From Chaetorhynchus papuensis (Eukaryota > Chordata > Aves > Passeriformes > Rhipiduridae): a DNA stretch of 64,000 nt. The translations under genes were made by a program, and so were the position numbers. Shown here piece by piece: positions 11,791-22,914 of the stretch. The stretch covers positions 1 through 64,000 of the forward strand of contig VWYX01000279.1 of assembly GCA_013396525.1 (NCBI GenBank), read 5' to 3'. The notes below the pieces were generated by a model. That model worked only from the letters and a program-made list of their open reading frames with translations. It did not search any database and was not told the DNA's origin. Position 1 is the stretch's first letter; each line of letters starts with the position of its first letter.

Positions 11791-13929
11791 CGACAGATTC
11801 CCACTCTTGTGAGATTGCTACGAGTCAGCTCACCTCTCTTGTAGAGGTTTGAGCACTGGCATTTAAAGTATATAAATCTATAGGTTACAAATGCATCTCA
11901 CACAGGTGCACTTAGGCTGAGGTTTTTGAAGCCGAGATATCTTGTGACGAAACTACACATTCCTGGGTCTCACTTCCCCTCTACATCTTGAAAACTTTTC
12001 ATTTTGTTTCCTCAGCTCAGAAAATAATCAGACAGAAATACTGGGAAAGTTTCAGTAAGTTCTTTTTACTGCAGGGTTTTGTGCAAGGTCTATCACAGAA
12101 GTGTATCGTGCTCTGAAATTTGACAGAGCTATGACAAGGCTTAGGTATTCTGGGCTGCTCAGAGCCAAGAACATATCCTGAAATTATGTGACATTCACTT
12201 CACTGAGGTATTTATTGAGTGTCACAGAATGTGGCAAGTCAAGCTACAAAATGCTGACACAGATATGGATCAAGTCCAGAAATAAACACCTTTTAGTTCT
12301 GTTAGAGGATGGTTAACGTTGGATCTCACTGCAACCCTGTGTTAACACAATTTAAGTGAAGACTGGCTGAAGCCTTGCACCCATGAAATAATATTTATGG
12401 AAACACTAATGGCCATTGTAGCAAAATAAATGAATCACAGCACTTGGATGGCCTGAGCTCAGACCTGCAATGTATTTTCTAGGACGGAACATGTTTTCTG
12501 CGTGTACCTTCCACTGATATTTTTATTTACTATCTACCTAAAAAAGCTGGTGTATTAGGGTTTCTTTAACTTTAAATGACAGCTCTTTTGCTAGTGGATT
12601 TGTATTAGACCACACAAATGCAGCTGAGTTATTCATAACTTATTTGTGTATCATAATCTTGGAGGGATGAGGGAGAAAAGGCATGAAAAGTTCCATTGAA
12701 TATCTTTCATGATTTTGAATGCTGCCTGATTTCTATCTTTTCTGCTGCCACTTCTGTCTGAGATAAACTATTCAATGCATATGAAATGTTAATCTTGACT
12801 AATTTAAGTGGGAGGCTGTGAATGTTTTTCTCTTTAATTTGTTTATTAAAATATTATCACAGAGAAAAAATACATTTTAAAAAGGGGCCACAAATAAAGG
12901 AAACATAAAAATATTTGCAATTTCATTAGTTCCTGGTGGGATCTTTGTTATGGACAGGTCTGGACAGGGTAAATGAGAAGAACAAAAATATTATAAAAAA
13001 ATTGAAATCCAAAAGACATCAAATGTTTTTTAATTGAGATTGGAAGCAGTCCAAGTTTGACTTTCAAAAAAGGCTTTGATTTACAGTAGTTCATGTTGGG
13101 CTCATGTTGTGCCTGCCAAAAATCCAAAGTAGATCAGAGCTTTTTTTGAAATAAACACAAGCCTAATCTGATGTAGGTATTTCAAAACTCCCACTGCTTT
13201 AGTTGTAACATCATCTGTTACTGAATGATTTATAAATCATCCCTCTACAAGCACATTTCTACGAGGCTGAGGGTGATATATTTTAACTTTGGCGCACAAG
13301 GACATGCTTAAATTACAATTGATTGAAAATCCATGGTTTTTAAAAGTATTTGTGAATTGGAATGTCTGTTTTCCTGTATATTAGACAAACAAGGGTACGA
13401 TGGAGTGTTTGTTGCTTCTTTGCTTTTTCAGTCAGTAAGAAAAAAAAGAGGCAAAAGGGCAGAACTGCTAATAAACATTTTAATCAACTATACATGAATT
13501 CAATTCCTTTCTAAAAGAAGAAAAAACCATCTAATTTTGCATTTTTTTAGAAAAAGACATGTTCATGACTGGGATTTGTTTGTAACAAATCAATTTATTC
13601 AAAGTGATCGTTTCTTGTTGGTGGGGCAGGATTTGTCTCAGCTCAGTTTAGGTATCTGCAATGAGCACATTTCTCATTTCTACTGGGGCAGATTCCTTCT
13701 GGAGTTGATCCCAGGATGCCCTCTATCTCACAGAGGGCAATTCTGACCACCCTGACACTGGCATGAGTATTTACCCTCAGGAATATTGATGTGGGACAAC
13801 TTTTGCCTTCTCAGAGGGAAATACTCACATTTTAAGTTGGAAGCCTGATCCAGAGTTTGGAAGAGGGTTTAGCCTCGAATGTGGCAAGGCCAGTGAGAGC
13901 TGCCCAGTTGGTCAGTGCTCCTACAAGGA
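11791..13929. other. AT-rich non-coding sequence, mostly unassigned
   Basis: No gene or mobile element is confidently seen. A compact AT-rich block at about 12760-12870, with ATGCATATGAAATGTTAAT-like content and several TTAAT cores, resembles enhancer DNA but is not distinctive. The frame at 13537-13746 has no known domain. Confidence 0.5.
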
Positions 13930-14092
13930 ATGTGGAAAGGAACTGTTTACAAGAGTAGGTTTAGACTGGATATAGAAGAAATTCTTGGCTGTAAGTGTGG
14001 TGAGGCCCTGGCTCAGGCTGCCCAGAGAAGCTGTGGCTGTGCCATCCCTGGAAATGTTCAAGTCCGTGTTGGACAGGGTTTGGAGCAACCTG
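13930..14092 (+). mobile_element. CR1 LINE 3' fragment, left half (split by an LTR)
   Basis: Plus-sense CR1 3' region. The stretch GGTTTAGACTGGATAT is followed by GAGGCCCTGGCTCAGG, CCCAGAGAAGCTGTGGCTG and the CATCCCTGGAAATGTTCAAG segment, all typical of avian CR1. It stops abruptly after GGAGCAACCTG, exactly where the ERVL-type LTR begins. The same CR1 resumes at 14678, so this is one insertion later interrupted. The 5' truncation near 13930 is approximate. Confidence 0.92.
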
Positions 14093-14672
14093 TGCTGATT
14101 TTGGCTGGGGTAGAGATAATTTTCTTCACAGTAGCTGGCATGTTTGGGATTTGTGCTGAACACAGTGATGATAATATAGAGATGGTTTTGTTATTGCTGA
14201 ACAGGGCTCACGCAGAGCCAAGGCCCTTTCTGCTCCTTGTATGGCCATGTTGGCAAGGGAGATTGGGGGTGCATGGGAAATGGAGGAGACACAGCCAGGA
14301 CGAGTGACCCCAGTTGATCCAAGGGATATTCCAGCCCATGTGTCATCGTTCTCTGTGTATAAAGTGAGGGGAATAAAGGAGGAAGGAGGGACATTTGGAA
14401 TGATGGTGTTTGTTTTCCCAAATTACCGTACTTGTGATGGGGCCTTGACCGCCTGGAAAGGGCTGAACACCTTTCTGGCCCTTGGAAAGCAGTGAGTTAA
14501 TTCCTTGTTTTGCTTTGCTTGCATCTGTGACTTTTGCTTTCCCTATTAAACTGTTTTTATCTCAATCCATGAGTTTTTCCAGCTTTTACCCTTCTCTGTC
14601 CCTGATCCTGCTGCTGAGGGGGTGAGCAGGTGGTGGCCTGGCCCTTGGTTCATGGCTGGGGTTAAAATACAA
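14093..14672 (+). mobile_element. ERVL-type solo LTR nested in a CR1
   Basis: About 580 bases recognised as the common avian ERVL LTR. It opens TGCTGATTTTGGCTGGGG and continues with TTTTCTTCACAGTAGCTGG. It contains a TATA-like GTATAAAG (14357-14364), the segment CTTGTTTTGCTTTGCTTGC and an ATTAAA polyadenylation signal (14545-14550), and ends GGCTGGGGTTAAAATACA. It interrupts a CR1: ACCTG on the left (14088-14092) and AACTG on the right (14673-14677) are a plausible 5-base target-site duplication with one mismatch. No internal gag-pol remains, so recombination between two LTRs is the likely origin. It must be younger than the surrounding CR1. The frames at 13915-14307 and 14241-14495 are chance frames across CR1 and LTR. 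Confidence 0.9.
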
Positions 14673-14677
14673 AACTG

Positions 14678-14772
14678 CTGTGGTGGAAGGTGTCCCTGCC
14701 CATGGCAGGAGGGTTGAAACCAGATGATCTTTAATCTCCCTTCCAACCCAAACCATTCTGTCACTATGATTC
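14678..14772 (+). mobile_element. CR1 LINE 3' fragment, right half
   Basis: Continuation of the CR1 that ends at 14092: GTGGAAGGTGTCCCTGCCC, a CATGGCAGG segment, GATGATCTTTAATCTC, and the 3' tail CATTCTGTCACTATGATTCC. The tail defines plus-strand orientation. Confidence 0.92.
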
Positions 14773-15789
14773 CTCAAAACCAGAAGCAGCAGGAAGGGTC
14801 TGGGACAAAGGGGTTCAGTCAGAACTGACCTGGTCTGAGTTCCACAACAGCTGGTCTGAACAAAATGCTGCAAAGACAGCACTGAAGTGGAACAGGCATT
14901 CAAGTCCACAAAAATTTTTGAAGAAAAGCTTGGCTCTTAAATTAAAAAAAAAAAATAAAAATAACATTAATAGATTTTTTTTTGCACTATTCAGGAAGTA
15001 CAGAAAAACAGGATATGCTGATGAACTCTGGACTAACTTACTGAAAATCCAGAGAGAAGAGTATGTTTTCCTTTCTCCCCCTCATCTAACATCTTAGGTG
15101 TAAAAAACAATCCCTTTGATTTTTAAACTTCAGTATAGAAATTCAAATACTTATTCCTAACTTCATTATGACAAGAATATATGTTTAGTCATTGTAGACA
15201 TATTCCCTGAAAAAAAATGTTATTTTGTAAATGTTTTGGCAAAAGAATAAAGGGACATTGACAACAAGGCATTTTACAAGCATAAGTTATTATTTTGAGA
15301 TTAGAGGAAAAACAGAGCAGAAAAACAAATGTTAAAAAATTCTAATTGTTTCAGGAAAATATTTGACATTTCAGGTTAAATATTTCAATTCTACAAACTG
15401 AATCTCTTCTCTCATTAGACACACTTCTCTACTCTTTCCACAAAAGCAAACTGTCCTATTTCAGATATACTTTGCACCTAACTGAATAATGTCACTTTTT
15501 TAACCTGCCACATCAGAAGAACCAATCAATGCATTCTACAGTTTGATGGTTGGAAAAACACATGAAATTTTTGAAAAACATTGCTTAGGTCAAGTTTAAA
15601 GTGCTGCAAAATTCTTCAGTATGTTCTAGGGTCTACGAATCTACATTAACAACACTGGATTTTGTCATGGCAGTCCTGAATGATGACCTAATCTGACCTT
15701 GTGAAGGATGTCATTGTACATTAACAATCAGAGAGGCAAAGAGCCAGTTTGCTTCTAAAACCTCTAAAGAGCATTTTGTTAAAACGAGA
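14773..15789. other. AT-rich non-coding sequence, nothing recognised
   Basis: A-rich tract at about 14942-14955. No coding frame of note and no known repeat family is seen. Confidence 0.55.
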
Positions 15790-16280
15790 ACTCCACTTCA
15801 CTCTGAATTTTAATGCTTTACCTGTTTATCTTCTTTCTTTGTCACTATTTTCATTAAAATACTTAATTTAAGAAGCAATTGCCAGACAGACTGAGATATC
15901 AGGAGTCTTCTCAGTGGAAAGAGTTAATCATCATCCCCAAAAAGTGAGGTGAATCCAATAATCAAATATTAAGCACCTTTGCATAAGTTTGGGTGAAGCG
16001 GCACAGATGCTAAGTTTTATTTTAATATGTTAATCTAATAAAATGATGCAGTTTATTTTATATCTTCAGGGAGAGGTGCTGATATTATCTCAACTTTAGA
16101 TGCATCCTTCCTTGCCTGTACAGATCAGCCTTCCACTTTATCAGGGTGATGTTACTGGATATGGCAATTTATAATTGGAAATGGCAGCCTGGAGATTTTC
16201 TAAAAGCTTTGGCTTTTTTCTGAATACTGTGGACTTTCATTAATTATTATTATTTTGACTATGAAAAGAAGATTTGCCCA
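15790..16280. promoter_or_regulatory. Candidate conserved non-coding element
   Basis: A long complex AT-rich block without transposon signatures. Homeodomain-like cores are frequent (TTAATATGTTAATC, GGCAATTTATAATTGG, CATTAATTATTATTATT). Phrases such as GATATTATCTCAACTTTAG and GGCAGCCTGGAG are neither simple-sequence nor coding. This resembles vertebrate developmental enhancers. The short (ATT)n run near 16240 is trivial. Function is inferred. Confidence 0.35.
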
Positions 16281-16739
16281 AGGGCAGTTTTGAGGCTCCT
16301 TAAAGATTATATTCCTCCATGGAAGGTTGCCAAGATTTCAAATTTCTCTGTCAAGATACTCAGCTTTTTTGGTGGGAGGTGGCTGGAGTGATGGGAAGCA
16401 TTTACAGCTTTGGGAAGGAGACTTCGAACATTTCTCATTCTCTTTGAGGCTGTTTTACCTCCCTGGAGTGGGGGCAGCTGTCACAAATTGTAGCCCACCA
16501 AACATTCCTCACCAAGGCTGCTGCTGCTCTGCTCAGCACGGGGAGGGAGCTGGGAGCCCCGTTCCTTGGGCGAGGTGTGTCCAGCTCAAAGCAGGATCAG
16601 TCTAAGCCAGGTGGGGTTATTTGTAACCTGTCACGTGCCAGAGAATAACTGCTTCTCCAGAAAGATCTTTCACCAACATAGCCCAAGAAATAAATGGGAA
16701 ATGGAAGATTTGATATGGATACTGAAATCTTAATCTGGG
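16281..16739. other. Non-coding sequence, slightly GC-richer, nothing recognised
   Basis: The frame at 16327-16605 has no recognisable domain. No repeat is identified before the CR1 that begins at 16740. Confidence 0.5.
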
Positions 16740-16905
16740 AATCATGGAGTTCTGGAGGCAGGGAATGGTTAAGGTTGGAAGAAACCTTTGGAGTTGAACT
16801 TGTCCAATCCTCCTGCTCAAGCAGGGACACCCAGAGCCAGTGTCACAGGACCGTGTCCAGCTGGCTTTTGAATACCCCCAGGTGTAAAGATGCCACAATG
16901 TAAAC
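16740..16905 (-). mobile_element. CR1 LINE 3' fragment
   Basis: Minus-strand CR1. Read on the plus strand it starts ATCATGGAGTTCTGG, then GGTTGGAAGAAACC, TTGTCCAATCCTCCTGCTC, AAGCAGGGACACCCAGAGC, and CAGGACCGTGTCCAGCTGG with a TTTTGAATACCCCCAGG segment. This matches the older avian CR1 type that has AAGCAGGGTCACC at this position. It is truncated at its 5' end near 16905. It is fairly diverged. Confidence 0.88.
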
Positions 16906-17599
16906 CACTTTATAAAAATGTGCATTGTAAGTAATGAAAGTACTGGAAAATAGATCTATTTTGCCTAGGTTGTGGAAGAAAAGGGCTAAAGGAAGAGCAG
17001 GTGTAATCTTCTGCAATGAGGGCAAATAAAATGAAGAGCTGAATTGAAAAGTTTTGTCAAAACCTGAAAATTATCGCAAAACTTTTGAAAGATAGAACTC
17101 TCCTCTCCACCAGCTTTTTTTCCCCCACCAAAGAGATCCTTGTGGAACAACTCTCTTCTTTCATTCTCTTCCATTGCACATATGCAGAGCAAACGGGATC
17201 ACGGCCCTTTTATACTCTGAGCCCTTCAAACAAATCCCAGCTGAGGAACAAAACACAAAGAAGTTCAGATCCACCCAAGGGCTGCGAGTGACTCATCTGT
17301 CTGGAGCAGAGAAGTCCTTGTGATGAGTCACTTTTCTTTTGATGCAAGTTTAAAAGTAATTAAATAAAAGGTGAGGATACAGCATTTTAAAGCTCCCTTC
17401 ACTGCAGTAGTTAGATAAAACCAACCTCAGCTCTAATTCTGAAGCCTCAAGGTGTAAGTATCCTGCCTAGCCATGATGGGAGGTTTTCACCTCTGTATCA
17501 GTGCCTGATGGAGATAAAACATCCATGGGCATTGCTCCAGAAGAGCTGTTGAAGTCAATGCTCCACACTGATCAGCTGCAAATCAAATCCCTTGAAGGC
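16906..17599. other. Non-coding sequence with two AP-1-like motifs
   Basis: TGACTCA (17289-17295) and TGAGTCA (17324-17330) lie 35 bases apart in opposite orientation. Otherwise no gene or repeat is seen; frames here are short and featureless. Confidence 0.45.
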
Positions 17600-17672
17600 T
17601 GGACTTTTTGGTCAAAGACTCAATGATCCTGGAGTTCCTTTTCAACCTTGATGTTTCAGTGATTCCATGAAA
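17600..17672 (+). mobile_element. Probable CR1 3' terminal remnant
   Basis: TCAATGATCCTGGAGTTCC, TTTTCAACCTTGATG and CAGTGATTCCATGA follow the order of a diverged CR1 3' end (GATGATCTTn..CCTTCCAACC..ATTCTATGATTC). It is short and degenerate, so the call is tentative. Confidence 0.5.
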
Positions 17673-19638
17673 TGAGACACAGCTTCCATTCCAGCTGATC
17701 AGCACAATAATAAAGGGGTGATAAAGACAGAAACAACTCTAGGAGCCTTATGAAAGGAAAGGACTGACAAAGAGGAGTTACCAAAATAATTCAGAAATTA
17801 TTCATCCACCCATTTATCTTTCCTCTGTAATTCACTTTCAATTTTCTTTTAAAGCTGTGTGAGAATATTGCTTTTCTTCCATTCAGGGAAAAAAGGACTA
17901 AAGCTGAGAGATGATAGCCAAGGAAAATATTCAAAGTTTTCTGAAATATGCAAGAGGAATGTCAGAAGAAGGATCTTTTAGTCAAAACTTCAACTCTACA
18001 AGCCAGCAGCCCTGTTTCGCCAGGCTTTGCAGGCCAGGATATAGACTTTGGACACCCTGGTTTTGTCCATCCATAGCTGTTTCCTGTGGATCCATGAGGA
18101 TGTTTAAAGTTGGAGAACTCAGCTGATGTCTGCCCAACCATCAACAAGTAAGGACCACACATTTTACAATAAATCCACGTCTGGAGAATTTAGGAAGGGC
18201 ATAAAGGGGTGAGTGTGGCCTTTAAAAGGAATGCAAACTCTTCAGCATTTGTACTTAATCAATTCCTCAGCTATAACCAGTAAGAAAGTTTGTGCCCCGA
18301 AGGGGCAATCTGCTCCCATCTCATTCTTTATTTTTTACTATTTTCTCCTTGTTCTTTCTGCTCTAATTTTCCTCCTTTCTGTCTGTGTTTTCTCTAGTTT
18401 TCTACCTGTCTTTCCTTCCCTGCAGCAACTCCAAACTCACAGACTCACCCTACTCTCTCTACTGAACTGATCATCAGCAGAAGAGATTTAAGGCATATGC
18501 AGAAACTTGAACACTTCTGAATATCATTTTCTTTTGGGTTTGCTTGACTTCACAGTGAAAAAATTGGGAAAGATGTCACAGAAGAAAGTATTCTTAGCTG
18601 CTAATATTTTTATTGAAGAAACAAAATGAGACAAAAATACAAGGACCTGCATACCATACTACAGCATTAATCGTGCTACATAAAGAAATGATTCTCCTGT
18701 GATTGGAGGTATAATGGTGTATATATAATTCCAGACATTTGTGTCCAGCTTTTAACCCAGTTGTATCTTAGATGATGAACTGTTTTGGTGTATTTGGCAT
18801 TTGGACTCTTTGTATTTCACCGCCTTTAGTTTCCTCCATTTTTGAGTCATCTTAAAGACCAGGTGAGCCAAAGGGGCACAAGTAAGGAAAAGCTCCTGTG
18901 GTGGTTGTTCTCTGGAAAAACTATTGAAGTGGCACTTAAGTTATGACTAATTTATTTAGTATTCAGAATTTAGTGAATTCTTTTGTCACATCACCCATCA
19001 TAAATAAAAGGAAAAAAGTAGAAACCTGTTTGATGCCTCAGGCATGTTTTAGTTCGTTGTTCAGGTCAGTTCATTTCAATGCTTAATTTTTAATGGTTCA
19101 TTTAACATAACTGTTTAGACTTGAAAATATTTTCACATAAAATCTGGGGTTTTGGGGTCAGTTGCTGTCACCTCAAAACATTTTAAGTCTTACATGACAG
19201 ATTCAACATCAGTTGGAAAAGGTGGTCTCGTTTGGGCACTTGAACGGGACTCAGCAGGCTCAAGCTGAATTTCAATCTCTGCTACTGATTCTTTATGTGA
19301 CCTTGGGTAAAACATCTATGTTGCTTCTCCAAAGATTTTTGAGTGCAAATAGTTCTGTTCACACAGTCACTTGCAAAGTTTTCCTGTCTTCCACTCAGTG
19401 TCCTTCCTGTGGAAGAAGGAATCTAGTACATAGAGAAAAGTGACACCCAGCAGTGTCAGAGGTGTCCAAAATCATGCATTTTTAGTGGCTATAGGAGCCT
19501 TTACCTAAAAATTATTTTCTGAGAGATAACATCTTTTTAAAAGGCAAAGTTGTGGTGCAAGATCTACAACATGAGCAGTTTTAAGCCCTCCAGTAAGCCT
19601 TCCTCTCTATATTTCTTCTTCATTCCTGCTGGGTCTGG
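17673..19638. other. Non-coding sequence with a pyrimidine-rich tract
   Basis: A strand-biased C/T-rich tract spans about 18315-18425 (many TTTCT, CCTTT and TCTCTC words), ending in a splice-acceptor-like CCTTCCCTGCAG. No downstream exon is convincing. Frames at 17911-18126 and 19213-19443 have no recognised domain. Confidence 0.5.
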
Positions 19639-19640
19639 AA

Positions 19641-20157
19641 CCACAGAATCCCAGAATGGTTTGGGTTGGAAGGGACCTTAAAGATCATCTCATTCCATCC
19701 CCCTGCCATGGGCAGGGACACCTTCCACTATCCCAGGCTGCTCCAAGCCCTGTCCAACCTGGCCTTGGACACTTCCAGGAACGGGGCAGCCACAGCTTCT
19801 CTGGGCACCCTGTGCCAGGGACTCACCACCTTCACAGAGAACAGTTTTTTTCTAATATCCGATCTAAACCTATTCTCTTTTAGTATGAAGCCGTTCCCCC
19901 TTGTGGTGTCACTATTGTAAAAATTCTCTCTCCATTTTTCCTGCAGGGTTCCTTCAGGTACTGGAAGGTCACAATTAGGGCACCCCAAAGCTTCACTTCT
20001 CCAGGCTGAACAATCCAAATTCTTTCAGCCTTTTCTCACAGCAGAGCTGCTCCATCCCTCTGATGATCTTGGTGCCTCCTCTGGACTCACTCCGACAGCT
20101 CCATGTCCTTCCTGTGCTGGGGATCCCAGAGCTGGAGGCAGCTCTGTAGGTGGGGTA
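19641..20157 (-). mobile_element. CR1 LINE 3' fragment, about 0.5 kb
   Basis: Well preserved minus-strand CR1. Plus-strand landmarks: CACAGAATCCCAGAATGG, GGGTTGGAAGGGACCTTAAAG, CATGGGCAGGGACACCTTCC, CACAGCTTCTCTGGGCACCC, and the upstream section with CTTCACTTCTCCAGGCTGAAC and CTCCATGTCCTTCC. The frame at 19656-19920 is an antisense reading of this element. The sequence is close to the CR1 subfamily abundant in neoavian birds. Confidence 0.96.
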
Positions 20158-20679
20158 TATACTATGCATATACTGAGTATATACTATGGCTTTCTTTCTC
20201 CTCAAGTAAAGATAATTTCCGTTAGTAATTCCATAATTAAGCCCACTCTTTACAGGAGGGACACAACTCAATTTTATGTTAAATTTTGCCCAAGTTGATT
20301 ATAAATGTATTGATTAACTATTTCTTTTATATAATAAACCATTAATCATTTCACTGAACTCTCAGGATTCTCATCTTCAAAACTTTCCTTCGTTCTCAAA
20401 AAACAAACCCATCCATGTAGAGCAGTGTTAATGGTGCTCATAGTGTCTCTGCAGAAAAGTAAAATAATCAATACATTAAAACCAGGATTAAAATGACTGG
20501 AAGGAGGGTATTTTATCAATGGATGATTATATTCCTATTGTCAATTTTTCTCTGCTCTTTAGCCCAAAAGCAGGGGCCTGTCTTTGAATAGGTATAGATA
20601 TATATGACTGATAGCTACTGAGTGTATTGGATGCAAAACACTCAGACTTGCACCCAAGCCCACACCTGGAGGGAGAAAA
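20158..20679. other. AT-rich spacer between two CR1 fragments
   Basis: Starts with a short ATATACTATGCATATACTGAGTATATACTATGG-like palindromic AT stretch (about 20156-20189); nothing else recognised. Confidence 0.5.
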
Positions 20680-20915
20680 ATCAAAGAATCATTAAAGCTG
20701 GAAGAGACTTCCAAGATAATTGAGTCCAATCTTTGACCCAACACCACCACGCCAACTACACCATAGCACATGTGCCACATCCAGTCATTTTTTGAACACT
20801 TCCAGGCATGGGATGGTGACTCCACCACTTCCTTGGGCAGCCTATTCCAAAGTTTAACCACTTTCAGTGGAGAAATTCTTCCTGATGACCAAGCTGGTGC
20901 AGCTTGAGGCCATAA
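20680..20915 (-). mobile_element. CR1 LINE 3' fragment
   Basis: Plus-strand landmarks: AATCAAAGAATCATTAAAGC, GGAAGAGACTTCCAAGATAA, TGAGTCCAATCTTTGACCC, ACATCCAGTCATTTTTTGAA, GTGACTCCACCACTTCC, and CAGCTTGAGGCCAT at the truncated 5' end. This is the CR1 subtype with GTCCAATCTTTGACCCAAC, different from the one at 19641, so the two are separate insertions in the same orientation. Confidence 0.93.
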
Positions 20916-22019
20916 ATCCTTCAGAGTTTACACTCACGATGGCAGAATTCACAGAGCTGTGGCCTGCACCCACCTTCAAAGCACTTCACCTCGTTGCTGA
21001 CATTGTCACAATTAAGCATTCAAAAATCATTAGAAACCATAGCATTTAATATATTTTCCTCAAAATTTCAGAGCCCCTTACATTCATATTTTCATGCTTC
21101 TTCTGCCTAGCCTAGTTAATGTCAATCATTAAAAAAATAACAACTAAAAATTGGGATTTTTCATACAAAGTGTATCTCTCTAGGAGCAGTTGCCCTAAAA
21201 AAAACATTTCCGAGTACTGTGAGATCATGACATTGCTGTAAAATGCTGGAATAATTCATAAAACTATGCTGAGATTCTGCAGCTGGAATAGATAGATAAT
21301 AATTAGAGGAGAAGCAAGTTTTCTTTCAGAAAAAAAAATCATTTTTACCTGTTTTCCCTCACTTTTCCTGTCTGTTGAAATGATACATCACTATTTTGTG
21401 TAGGAGTTGCAGGGCCAGGGCAAACCTTGGTTTAGCAGCAAGAATTTCAGGTTTCAGTCCCGAGAGCTGAGTTGTGCTTATTTATAATTCCACCACCTAC
21501 ATGATAACGGCCTTCATTAAACCTCCCATATTTCTTTTCCTTATTAATTTTGCTTGTTTTATCCACATAGAGTGAGCATTTTTGAGGACAGGGCTTTGCT
21601 TTTATGTATTTGTGCAAGACCCAACAAAAGGAGATTTCTGTTACACACCTACTGCTATTCCCAGTGTTTGCAAAGTGCTTTCAAACCCTCTGAGGAGAAG
21701 AGATCGATGTGCTACAAGGCATTAGCACTGTAGAGAGATCCATTCTTTGCTATATACAAATAGGCTGATTTCCCTGCCTTCAAAGGGAGGCAGGAGCCTG
21801 CTCAAAAATACTCCACACAAAGCTGTTTGTTGATGCAGTGAGACAGCTCAAGTCAGCTCCCAAATTTTAAAATCTAGGTTTAAGGATGAAATGCAAAAAA
21901 AAATCTTATTTTGTGAGGGCTTATTAGACACTCTCAGCATTTGAGACACTGATTTTCTCCCCCAGACAGCTTCCTCTGGCTTTAGTAATGTCAGGGTAAG
22001 CAGAGAGCATTTTCAGACA
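20916..22019. other. AT-rich non-coding sequence, nothing recognised
   Basis: No coding frame, RNA gene or repeat family is recognised; short A/T runs only. Confidence 0.55.
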
Positions 22020-22420
22020 CAGTCTCAGCCTGCCCTTTGCCAGAGCTTGTTAGCTGCCTTCCAAAAGTGAGTCCAGGCGCTCTCCCGTCCTAAGGAATCC
22101 ACGCTGGTGACACAGGAGCCTGGAGCCGGCAAATCACCTGACAAAGAGCACAACGGCATTTCAGCATCAGGGCTTCCCACAGGAGACATTATACCTTCAA
22201 GGGGGAGAGGCAGAAGGGGAAGGGGGGGAAGCAGGGGAAGGAGGACGGATGCGGAGTGGCAAGGCACCCGGAATGTCACTTAAACAGTCGGTTGGCCACA
22301 GTTGTCAGGGTTCACTTCCATTAAGCTTTGTGTCAGTTCAGAAACTTTACACATGAGGCTGTGTGAAGCGTTCTGCCACTGCTGACTGCCCGGGGCTAGC
22401 CCACAGTACCTATCTTGTCA
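22020..22420. other. GC-richer non-coding block with a G/A-rich tract
   Basis: GC content is higher than in the flanks. A purine tract at about 22199-22246 has repeated G runs (GGGGGAGAGG, GGGGAAGGGGGGG, GGGGAAGGAGG) and could form a G-quadruplex or triplex on the plus strand. CpGs are more frequent than in the surroundings but not enough for an island. The proline/leucine-rich minus-strand frame at 22025-22279 is a composition artefact. Confidence 0.5.
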
Positions 22421-22909
22421 CTGGTTTTCCAGAAAACCTCTCTGAGAATTAGTTGCATATGTTGGCCAGGCTAACCAGAGGAGGAGAGGTTTTTGTCTCT
22501 TATTTGGCAGCGTGGGACTGAATTTTTAAAATTATTATTATTATTAGGTTTGAATATTTTGATTTCATTTCACAAGGGGTGGGTCTTTCTTTGGAGGTTT
22601 AAGGAAGAATTGATTGTTATAAAATGCTGCAAAGGTTAACTGAACATTTAGTGTCTTGAGAAAAAGAGAGGCGTTATGGCAATGAGGTGAGTTCTCTTAG
22701 CACAAAGAAAAGTCTCCACTATGCACTTTTAGCTGTTAAAAAAAGCATCAAAAGTGACTGTAACAATGTGATGGGATTTGTTCTGACACTGTATTTCATC
22801 TACCTTAAAAATGTAGAAATTTTTATTAAGACAACTCCAACAAATTTATATTGCATTTAAAAGGGAAGAGTCTATTTCTATATAAATATTCTATACCGAG
22901 TTTGGAGAA
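22421..22909. other. AT-rich non-coding sequence with a short (ATT)n repeat
   Basis: Contains an (ATT)n microsatellite at about 22530-22547. Nothing else is recognised before the CR1 that begins near 22915. Confidence 0.55.
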
Positions 22910-22914
22910 GTTGT

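Noticed and set aside
19656..20018. Frames of 75-96 codons, some with histidine- and serine-rich sequence
   Set aside because: They lie wholly inside a CR1 3' untranslated region, which does not encode protein; similar frames recur in the other CR1 copies at 47572, 50450, 52835 and 61581.
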